Of a DNA stretch of 14,675 nucleotides, positions 1 to 5,913 are shown in pieces. This DNA is from Pseudomonadota bacterium (GTDB lineage: Bacteria; Pseudomonadota; Gammaproteobacteria; Burkholderiales; Burkholderiaceae_B). Position numbers and translations under genes: made by a program. How positions within the stretch are numbered: the first letter of the stretch is position 1; the number at the start of each line of letters is the position of its first letter. The notes beneath the pieces were generated by a model. It had not been told where the DNA came from and did not search any database. It saw nothing but the letters and a program-made list of their open reading frames with translations. The stretch is from assembly GCA_023432075.1 (NCBI GenBank), contig JAEYVD010000533.1, positions 1 to 14,675 of the forward strand, written 5' to 3'.

Positions 1-17
1 CGTCTTAGGAATCGCGG

Positions 18-770
18 ATGAAGTTATCAGTCATCATCATCACCAAGAACGAAGCGGCCAACATTGCCGCCTGCCTGAAGTCCGTGTCGTTTGCCGACGA
101 GTTCATCGTTGTGGATTCGGGCAGCACCGACGGCACCGTGGAATTGGCGCGGGCGCTGGGCGCACGGGTCGAAGTCACCCCCGACTGGCCCGGCTTCGGT
201 GCGCAGAAGAACCGCGCGCTGGATCTGGCGACGGGCGACTGGGTCCTGTCGATCGACGCGGACGAACGTGTCACGCCCGAGCTGGCGCAGGAAATCCAGG
301 ACGTGCTGCGCGCGCCCAAGGCCGACGCCTATGAAATCGCGCGTCTGTCCAACTTCTGCGGCCGCGACATCCGCCACAGCGGCTGGTGGCCCGACTACGT
401 GCTGCGGCTTTTCAAGCGCGGCACGGCGCGCTTCACCGATGCCGCCGTGCACGAGCGCGTGGTGCCCGCCAACGGCCGGCCCCTGCAGATGCGCGGCTAT
501 TTCAACCACTATCCGTACGACAACCTGGACGCGCTGATCAACAAGGTCAACCGGTATTCATCCGATGCGGCCGCCATGATGTACGCCAAGGGCAAGCGCA
601 CCTCGGTCTTCGGCGCGTTGGGCCATGGCTTCTGGACCTTCGTGCGCATCTACCTGATCCGCCGCGGTTTCCTTGATGGCCGCCACGGGCTCGTGCTGGC
701 CGTGACAGCGGCGGCGGGCAGCTTCTTCCGTTATTCGAAGCTGATGTTCCTGGCAGAAAACAAAAAGTGA
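18..770 (+). CDS. Family 2 glycosyltransferase, WaaE/LgtF-like LPS core glucosyltransferase
   Basis: A 250-residue GT-A fold glycosyltransferase that probably adds a glucose to the inner-core heptose of LPS on the cytoplasmic face of the inner membrane. The N-terminus (VIIITKNEAANI, residues 5-16) and the VVDSGSTDGT segment (31-40) are the GT2 nucleotide-sugar binding elements. DADE at residues 80-83 is the metal-binding DXD-type motif, and SGWWPDYVLRLF further on is typical of the WaaE/LgtF group. There is no signal peptide; the C-terminus is hydrophobic and basic, suggesting peripheral membrane contact. The ATG at 18 follows AGGA at 7-10 with 7-nt spacing. It is the first gene of a four-gene run and its stop overlaps the next start by 4 bp (GTGA). 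As I recall, a matching four-gene cluster in B. pertussis makes the core oligosaccharide. The sugar and linkage are inferred from family only. Confidence 0.92.
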   Translation: MKLSVIIITKNEAANIAACLKSVSFADEFIVVDSGSTDGTVELARALGARVEVTPDWPGFGAQKNRALDLATGDWVLSIDADERVTPELAQEIQDVLRAPKADAYEIARLSNFCGRDIRHSGWWPDYVLRLFKRGTARFTDAAVHERVVPANGRPLQMRGYFNHYPYDNLDALINKVNRYSSDAAAMMYAKGKRTSVFGALGHGFWTFVRIYLIRRGFLDGRHGLVLAVTAAAGSFFRYSKLMFLAENKK

Positions 771-1882
771 AGATCCTCTACACGAACTTCCACGCGGGCA
801 ACGGCGGGGGGCACGTCACCTACATCATCAACCTGGCCAAGGCGCTGGCCCGCGATCACGAGATCACGGTGGCGGTGCCCGACACCAGCCGGCTGTACCG
901 CTACGCGAAGGCCATCCCCGGCGTCAATGTGGTGGACATGCGCTATACGACCCGCCCGTCGTCCTGGTTCAAGGACCGCGCCAGGCTGCATCGCCTGATC
1001 GTCGACGGCCGGTTCGACATCATCCACGCCAACGGCTCGGCCGATCACAAGCAGGTCATGCTGGCCACGCTGGGCATGCGGCGCCGCCCGCGAATCGTGT
1101 TCACCAAGCACAACGATCACCCGCTTTCCAGTTTCGGACACAAGCTGCGCGTGGCGCTGGCCACCGATCACGGCATCGCCGTCAGCGACTACATCCGCGG
1201 CATGATGGAGCAGTCGCCCTACCGCAAACGCCCCATCACGACCATCCGGCACGGCATCGATACCAATTTCTTCGCGCCGCCGCCGCCCGAAAGCCTGGAC
1301 AAGCTGCGTGAAATCTTCTTTGGCCCGGACTGGCAAGGCAAGCTGCTGCTCGGCAGCGCGGGCGGCACCGATTACGACAAGGGCTGGCTGGACCTGGTGG
1401 CGGCCGCGGCCGCGCTGCCGCCGGCCGACAAGGCACGCATCTTGCTGATGGTGGCGGGCGATCCGCCCTCCGAAGCCAAGTTGGCGCGCGTGCGCGAGCT
1501 GGGCATGATCGACCAGGTGAAGTTTCCCGGGCTGCTCGATGACGTCCGCGCGGCGTTGGCATCGTGCCACGCCGGATTCGTCCTGTCGTACCGCGAGGCG
1601 CTGTCGTTTGCCTGCCGCGAGATCATGGCGCTGGGACTGCCGGCGCTGGTCAGCGACGCGGGCGGACTGCCGGAAAACGTAACAGACGGCGTGGATGGCT
1701 GGATCGTGCCCACGCGCGACATTCCGGCCATGACCGCCAAGTTGCGGTTCATGCTGGACAATCCGGAGGCGGTGCGGCTGATGGGCCACAAGGCGCGCGA
1801 GACCAGTTTGCGCGACTTCAACCTTGAGCGTTTCGCGGCTGCCACGGTGGATGTATACCAACGCACGCTGACCGGGCGCTGA
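767..1882 (+). CDS. Family 4 glycosyltransferase, LPS core (first GT4)
   Basis: A 371-residue GT-B fold retaining glycosyltransferase. The N-terminal MKILYTNFHAGNGGGH stretch carries the glycine-rich loop that lies near the acceptor and donor. The C-terminal half has the EX7E motif: EALSFACRE, E277 and E285, followed by IMALGLPALVSDAGGLPENV, which is standard for family GT4 and contacts the nucleotide-sugar donor. No signal peptide or membrane helix is visible, fitting a cytosolic enzyme working on membrane-bound lipid A-core. The start is GTG at 767-769, inside the stop of the previous gene (GTGA overlap), with no strong Shine-Dalgarno, so translation is probably coupled. It is the second of four core genes. 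Donor and acceptor sugars cannot be read from the sequence; a hexose or hexosamine transfer onto the core is the likely role. Confidence 0.9.
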   Translation: MKILYTNFHAGNGGGHVTYIINLAKALARDHEITVAVPDTSRLYRYAKAIPGVNVVDMRYTTRPSSWFKDRARLHRLIVDGRFDIIHANGSADHKQVMLATLGMRRRPRIVFTKHNDHPLSSFGHKLRVALATDHGIAVSDYIRGMMEQSPYRKRPITTIRHGIDTNFFAPPPPESLDKLREIFFGPDWQGKLLLGSAGGTDYDKGWLDLVAAAAALPPADKARILLMVAGDPPSEAKLARVRELGMIDQVKFPGLLDDVRAALASCHAGFVLSYREALSFACREIMALGLPALVSDAGGLPENVTDGVDGWIVPTRDIPAMTAKLRFMLDNPEAVRLMGHKARETSLRDFNLERFAAATVDVYQRTLTGR

Positions 1883-1886
1883 GTCA

Positions 1887-1892
1887 TATAAT
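1887..1892 (+). promoter_or_regulatory. Perfect TATAAT -10-like box just before the deacetylase gene
   Basis: A consensus TATAAT lies in the 18-bp gap between the first GT4 and the deacetylase. Transcription would start about 2 nt before the ATG at 1901, giving an almost leaderless message. No convincing -35 element is present 16-18 bp upstream and there is no extended -10 TG, so this may be chance; it is recorded because such an AT-rich hexamer is uncommon here and the start lacks a clear Shine-Dalgarno. Confidence 0.22.
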
Positions 1893-1900
1893 GTCGAGCT

Positions 1901-2626
1901 ATGTCTATTCCAATCCTTATGTATCACCAGATTGGCGAGCCCAACCCCAAGGGCACGCCGTTTCGCGGACTGACGGTACATCCCGATAGCTTTGCCCGCC
2001 AAATGCGCTGGATGCGCCGGCTTGGCTATCGCGGATTGTCCATGCGCGATGTCATGCCCTACGTCCGCGGCGAGCGCCAGGGCAAGGTCTTCGGCATCAC
2101 GTTCGACGACGGTTTCCGCAATGTGCATCACAACGCGATGCCGGTACTGAGCGAACTGGGATTCACCGCCACCAACTATTTCGTGGCCCGGCAATTCGAC
2201 GGCAGCAACGTGTGGGACCGGGAAAAGGGCATCCCGTTTGCGCCGTTGATGACCGTGCAGGAAATGCGGGAATGGGCGCAGGCCGGCAACGAGGTCGGCT
2301 CGCACACGCTGGATCACGTCCACCTGCCCGAGTTGCCAGCCGAAGAAGCGCGGCGCCAGATCGTCCAGTCCAAGGACGAGCTTGAACAGGCGCTGGGCGC
2401 GCCCGTCACCGCGTTCTGTTACCCCTACGGCGACCACGGCCCAGAGCATCAGGCCATGGCGCGCGAGGCCGGTTACGACAACGCCACGCTCACCAAGCGC
2501 GGCCTGGCAGCGGCGACCGACGATCCCTTCGGACTGCCGCGGGTGACCGTGGCGCGTTCCACCAACATCTTCCGATTCCTCCAGAAGTGCCTCACCCGGT
2601 ATGAAGACAGCCGCCGGCGCTCCTGA
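1901..2626 (+). CDS. NodB-homology polysaccharide deacetylase of the LPS core cluster
   Basis: A 241-residue carbohydrate esterase family 4 (NodB homology) protein, expected to remove an N-acetyl group from an amino sugar with a divalent metal. Motif 1 is TFDDG (67-71, D69 catalytic base and D70 metal ligand by family precedent). Motif 2 is SHTLDH with H135 and H139 as metal ligands. Motif 3 is FCYPYG (172-177). No signal peptide or membrane helix precedes the domain, unlike many family members, so it probably acts in the cytosol on the growing core. Bordetella core contains glucosamine with a free amine, which would fit. The ATG at 1901 has only a weak Shine-Dalgarno; an ATG at 1891 is out of frame. 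Its end overlaps the next gene by 26 bp. As I recall, the equivalent B. pertussis deacetylase is needed for full-length core. Confidence 0.9.
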   Translation: MSIPILMYHQIGEPNPKGTPFRGLTVHPDSFARQMRWMRRLGYRGLSMRDVMPYVRGERQGKVFGITFDDGFRNVHHNAMPVLSELGFTATNYFVARQFDGSNVWDREKGIPFAPLMTVQEMREWAQAGNEVGSHTLDHVHLPELPAEEARRQIVQSKDELEQALGAPVTAFCYPYGDHGPEHQAMAREAGYDNATLTKRGLAAATDDPFGLPRVTVARSTNIFRFLQKCLTRYEDSRRRS

Positions 2627-3749
2627 ACGCCGGCTTCGCATCGCGCTGTTGGTTGATCGCTTCGGCAACCGTTTCGGCGGGGCGGAGGCCTATGGCGTCG
2701 AATTGATGCGCGTGCTTGGCCAGCGGCACGACGTCTCCGTGGTTGCGCGCGATTTCGACAGCGACCTGCCGTTCGACTACCTGCCCGTGCGATTTCCGGG
2801 CTGGCTGCCCAGTTGGACGCGGGTGCTGTACTTCGCCTGGCGCGCCGACCGCCTTACCCGCGGCCGCTACGACATCGTCCATTCGCACATGAACGGCTGG
2901 GTGGGCGAGATCCAGGTCATGCACGTGACGCCAGTCCGCTACAACCGCGTCACCCGGGTCAAGCCGCTGCAGCGCGTGACGGCCTGGCTCAGTCCGCGGC
3001 TTGCCACCTATCTGCTGCTGGAAAAGCTGCGCGTGCGCAAGGCGCCCCAACGCCGCGTGGTGGCGGTATCGGGCCTCATCATGGACCAGCTGCACCGCAG
3101 CTATGGTGAAGAACTTGCCGTGGACATCATCGCGCCGGGCGTCAAGCTGCCCGCGCCCGACCGCAACGGGGGCCGCCAGGCCACGCGCGCGCGGCTGGGC
3201 TGGGACGCAGACACGATCGGCTGTCTGCTGGTGGCGCGCAATCCGCTGCGCAAGGGCCTGCCCGCCTTGCTGGACGCGCTGGCCCTCTTGCCTCCCCGCT
3301 ACCGGCTGCTGGTGGTCGGCGCCGACGAGCCCACGCGCGAACGCGTGCGCGCCGCCGGGGACGTCGCCCGCCGCGTCACGCTGGTCGACCCCACGCCAGA
3401 CGTCGCCCAGTACTTCAATGCGGCCGACATCTACACGCACCCGACTCTGAACGACAGTTACGGCATGGCGCCGCTTGAGGCCATGTCGCACGGTCTGCCG
3501 GTCATCGTCAGTTCGCCGGTCTATTGCGGATTTGCGCAATATCTCACGGCGGGAACGGATGCGCTCATCCTGCAGGATCCGCGCGATGGCGCGCAGTTGG
3601 CGCAGGCGTTGGAAAGCTTGGGCTCGGATCCGGAACTGCGCGCGGCGCTGACGTCACGCGGCCTGGAAATCGCCCGCGACCAAAGCTGGGAAACCGTGGC
3701 TTCGCGCTACGAGGCGCTGTATGAACAGGTGCTGCAGGAGCGCCATTGA
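2601..3749 (+). CDS. Family 4 glycosyltransferase, LPS core (second GT4)
   Basis: A 382-residue GT-B glycosyltransferase, last gene of the core cluster. The N-terminus has LLVDRFGNRFGGAEAYGVEL (glycine-rich loop and helix). The C-terminal half has NPLRKGLPALLDAL and a DSYGMAPLEAMSHGLPVIVS segment, the donor-binding region of GT4 enzymes such as WaaG. The first glutamate of the usual EX7E motif is aspartate here (DX7E), a conservative variant also seen in other GT4 proteins. No membrane segment is present. The ATG at 2601 lies inside the deacetylase gene (26-bp overlap), so the two products are probably made together; the enzyme may add the amino sugar that the deacetylase modifies or the residue after it. 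Linkage and donor are unknown. The stop is only 2 bp from the shared terminator. Confidence 0.9.
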   Translation: MKTAAGAPERRLRIALLVDRFGNRFGGAEAYGVELMRVLGQRHDVSVVARDFDSDLPFDYLPVRFPGWLPSWTRVLYFAWRADRLTRGRYDIVHSHMNGWVGEIQVMHVTPVRYNRVTRVKPLQRVTAWLSPRLATYLLLEKLRVRKAPQRRVVAVSGLIMDQLHRSYGEELAVDIIAPGVKLPAPDRNGGRQATRARLGWDADTIGCLLVARNPLRKGLPALLDALALLPPRYRLLVVGADEPTRERVRAAGDVARRVTLVDPTPDVAQYFNAADIYTHPTLNDSYGMAPLEAMSHGLPVIVSSPVYCGFAQYLTAGTDALILQDPRDGAQLAQALESLGSDPELRAALTSRGLEIARDQSWETVASRYEALYEQVLQERH

Positions 3750-3751
3750 AC

Positions 3752-3776
3752 AAAACGGGGCGGTGAGCCCCGTTTT
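3752..3776. terminator. Bidirectional rho-independent terminator between convergent operons
   Basis: A perfect 10-bp inverted repeat, AAAACGGGGC (3752-3761) and GCCCCGTTTT (3767-3776), with loop GGTGA. It has an A-run on the left and a T-run on the right, so it can stop transcription both ways. It begins 2 bp after the second GT4 stop on + and touches the ykgJ-like stop codon on - (3776-3778). Two operons share one 25-bp element. Confidence 0.85.
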
Positions 3777-4057
3777 CAATGGTGGGGCGCCGTCGCCCGT
3801 TCCAGGTCGGCCAGCCAGTGGATGGCGTGTTCGCGGTCTGGCCCGCACATCTCGTGCTGCGGCTGCAGCCCGCCGCAAAAGTCCGGACGGGAAGGGTCCC
3901 CGAAGATCGCGCAACGCATGTCGGGCAGCAACTGAATACAGGGCACGCCCGCGGGCTTGCCCTGCGGCATGCCCGGAATGGGCCGCGTGATTGACGGCGC
4001 GATGCAGCAGGCGCCGCATCCCGAGCGGCACGCTGGCAGGGCGCCGGTCAGGCTCAT
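3776..4057 (-). CDS. YkgJ-family cysteine-cluster (zinc/iron-chelating) protein
   Basis: A 93-residue soluble protein of the YkgJ/UPF0153 family, predicted to bind Zn or an Fe-S cluster; its biochemical role is unknown. Eight cysteines are visible at 10, 14, 17, 18, 40, 49, 61 and 71: the CRSGCGACC cluster (10-18), then a [13 protein letters not shown] segment, MRCAIFGDP and PDFC, all typical of the family. The start at 4057 is chosen because its ATGA overlaps the stop of the DUF218 gene by 4 bp and it gives the family's normal length. An ATG two codons upstream (4063) and another at 4147 are in frame, but the latter would add residues encoded inside the DUF218 gene. Last gene of the minus-strand heptosyltransferase operon; it ends at the shared terminator. 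Confidence 0.85.
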   Translation of the reverse strand: MSLTGALPACRSGCGACCIAPSITRPIPGMPQGKPAGVPCIQLLPDMRCAIFGDPSRPDFCGGLQPQHEMCGPDREHAIHWLADLERATAPHH

Positions 4058-4818
4058 ACCCATCCGCGCAGCCAGTACACAAAGAGCCCCGCGTATTCCT
4101 TCACAATCGAGCGGCTGGCGTCGAAGGTGCGCTCGTCGGGAAGCCACAAGGACAGCGATCCGTCGGCCGGCGCCACGATCTGGGGCGGCGCGGGGGCCGC
4201 AATCACTTCCACACCCTGTTTGGAAAAGGCCGCCATGGCGCGGGGCATGTGCAGGGCGGACGTCACCAGCAGCACCTTGCCGATGCCGCGCGCCTTGAGC
4301 TGGTCTTCGGTAAGCGTGGCGTTTTCATAGGTGGTGCGGCTGGCGTTTTCCAGGATCAGCGCCGACTCCGGAACCCCCTGCTGGCGGATGGCATGGGCCA
4401 TTCCGCGCGCTTCGCTGACATCGCCTTCCAGCGCGCCGCCCGACAGCAGCACCTTGGGCGCGCGGCCGGCCAGATACAGCTCGGCGGCGGCGTCAACGCG
4501 CACGATGGCGGTGTCCTTGTCATAGGGCAGGAACCAATTGGCGCGGCCGTTGGCGGTGTTGCCGCCCAGTACCACGATCGCGTCGGCCATCGGCATCTCG
4601 GCCGCTGGCTTGTGCGGATACCGGTTCTCCAGCGCGCCGCCCGCCCATAGCGAGGTCGCGGGCAAAGACCAGGCCAGCGCCCAGAGCAAGCCCGCCGCGA
4701 CGAGGGTAAGACCCGTCTTGCGAAGCCGGAACAGTCCCAGCACCAGGCCAAGGACCACCAGGGTGATGCACAAATTCAAGGGAATGATCAGATTCGTGAG
4801 ATAGCTGGAAAAGGTCAT
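4054..4818 (-). CDS. ElyC/YdcF-like DUF218 inner-membrane protein
   Basis: A 254-residue membrane protein with two N-terminal helices (about residues 6-30 and 36-58) and a DUF218 domain starting at ADAIVVLGG (78-86) and containing TSALHMPRA around H190. Length and layout match E. coli ElyC (about 259 residues), which is linked to peptidoglycan synthesis and lipid-carrier metabolism; no catalytic activity is firmly established for the family. The start at 4818 is preferred because AGGA lies 10 nt upstream. An in-frame ATG at 4848 would add 10 polar residues, overlap the heptosyltransferase gene by 14 bp and has no Shine-Dalgarno. With the chosen start it lies 16 nt after the heptosyltransferase stop and overlaps the ykgJ-like start by 4 bp, so all three are probably one operon. 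The envelope context suggests a role in handling lipid-linked sugar intermediates; this is inference. Confidence 0.88.
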   Translation of the reverse strand: MTFSSYLTNLIIPLNLCITLVVLGLVLGLFRLRKTGLTLVAAGLLWALAWSLPATSLWAGGALENRYPHKPAAEMPMADAIVVLGGNTANGRANWFLPYDKDTAIVRVDAAAELYLAGRAPKVLLSGGALEGDVSEARGMAHAIRQQGVPESALILENASRTTYENATLTEDQLKARGIGKVLLVTSALHMPRAMAAFSKQGVEVIAAPAPPQIVAPADGSLSLWLPDERTFDASRSIVKEYAGLFVYWLRGWV

Positions 4819-4834
4819 TTCGAGACTGTCCTGA

Positions 4835-5806
4835 TTACTGCGTACCATCCAGCAGGCGCTCGGCCTGCTGTGTTGCTTCTTCCTGCGACGGCCAGGCCTG
4901 GTCGGCGCCCAGACACACCGCGCGCGGCGACCACGGGCCGGTGCGTTGCGGCTGTGTCACGCCAAACAGCGTCAGCTGCCGCGCCGACGCGGCCGCCGCC
5001 ACGTGCGACACGCCGGAATCGTTACAAATCACCAGCGCGGCCCGGGCGGTCAACGCCGCAAAGGCGCCCAATCCCAGCGGGGGCAGCAACTGAGCGGTCG
5101 GCGCATTGCGCCGGGCTTCGTCGGTTTCGGCCGGAGGGGGGCACATTACCACGGTATGGCCGCGGGCCTGCAAGGCGCGCGTCAGTGTATCGAATCCCGG
5201 CCAGACCTTGATCCTGCCCTTGTGCAGCCCGGTGGCGGTGGGCGCGATCAGGACGAAGGGCCGGTCTTGCAGGCCGGCCTGGGCCAGGGCCTCGCTCGCC
5301 CCGCGCTCATGCGCCGCCGTCAGCGGCAGATCCAGCGTCGGGCCGGGCTTGACGGGCCCGACGGGCAGATTCCAGCGGATCAGGGCCTCACGGGTAAGGT
5401 AATGCCAGGACTCGACCGCGTGCATCGGCTGGTCGGGTTTGGCGAACGGCCAGCGGAGCAGAAAGCTGCGGCCGTCGTCGCGGTAGCCCGCCGACGGCAC
5501 GCCGGCCAGCCGGAACACCAGCGCGCTGGACAGGGAATCCGGCAGCAGCAGCCCACGGGCGCGGCGGCCTTGCGCGCCCAGCCCGCGCCGGTGCGCGCTG
5601 ACCGCCGCCCGGTCCGGTCCCACCTTGCCGCGCATGGGGATGAAATCCAGTTTGTCCACGCCGTCGAGCAGATCGCGGGCCCAGGGGCGGGCGCACAGGA
5701 CGAGAGGAAGGCCGCTTGCCGCCAGCGCGCGCAGGCTGGGCAGGCTCATGCAGACATCGCCTACCCAATTGGGCAGGCGGACATACAGGCAACTGATATC
5801 GGACAT
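4835..5806 (-). CDS. Family 9 glycosyltransferase, ADP-heptose:LPS heptosyltransferase (WaaF-like)
   Basis: A 323-residue GT-B enzyme of family GT9, expected to transfer L-glycero-D-manno-heptose from ADP-heptose to the inner core in the cytoplasm. The N-terminal LYVRLPNWVGDVCMSLPSL carries the G16-D17 pair typical of WaaC/WaaF. The C-terminal donor site shows NDSGVSHVAAA (from N262) followed by LTLFGVTQP. It is slightly shorter than E. coli WaaF (about 348), and the IAPTATGLHKGRIKVWP loop differs from classical WaaF, so heptosyltransferase II is likely but not certain. The reading frame stays open far upstream across msbA, but homology begins at the ATG at 5806, matching the family N-terminus; the Shine-Dalgarno is poor. 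First gene of the minus-strand operon and divergent from msbA, with 93 bp between the starts. Confidence 0.88.
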   Translation of the reverse strand: MSDISCLYVRLPNWVGDVCMSLPSLRALAASGLPLVLCARPWARDLLDGVDKLDFIPMRGKVGPDRAAVSAHRRGLGAQGRRARGLLLPDSLSSALVFRLAGVPSAGYRDDGRSFLLRWPFAKPDQPMHAVESWHYLTREALIRWNLPVGPVKPGPTLDLPLTAAHERGASEALAQAGLQDRPFVLIAPTATGLHKGRIKVWPGFDTLTRALQARGHTVVMCPPPAETDEARRNAPTAQLLPPLGLGAFAALTARAALVICNDSGVSHVAAAASARQLTLFGVTQPQRTGPWSPRAVCLGADQAWPSQEEATQQAERLLDGTQ

Positions 5807-5884
5807 GGAAGGGCGCACGGGCGCGGATAGGGCTAAGGGGCGGGGACGGCGCGCAGACGCGCAGCCGGTACAATCCTGGGCACA

Positions 5885-5913
5885 ATTGTATAAAAGCGAG
5901 TGATCCCTTTGAA
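5885..5913 (-). promoter_or_regulatory. Candidate promoter for the heptosyltransferase operon
   Basis: On the minus strand TTCAAA (plus positions 5908-5913) and TACAAT (5885-5890) are separated by exactly 17 bp, 4/6 and 5/6 matches to sigma70. The start point would be near 5878, giving a leader of about 70 nt. The -35 lies inside the first codons of msbA. The -10 overlaps a small palindrome, ACAATTGT (5882-5889). AT-rich boxes facing msbA (TACAAT at 5869-5874, TATAAA at 5889-5894) are also present but lack a clear -35. Both divergent genes probably start in this short gap. Confidence 0.35.

Noticed and set aside
731..2668. 645-codon minus-strand open frame opposite the first GT4 and the deacetylase
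   Set aside because: No motif and typical mirror composition; the plus-strand genes explain the region fully.
2592..3539. 315-codon minus-strand frame opposite the second GT4
   Set aside because: Antisense shadow; no family features, and the sense gene has clear GT4 motifs.
4058..4147. N-terminal extension of the ykgJ-like gene to an ATG at 4147
   Set aside because: The extra 30 residues lie inside the DUF218 coding region and do not resemble the family; the ATGA overlap start at 4057 is more natural.
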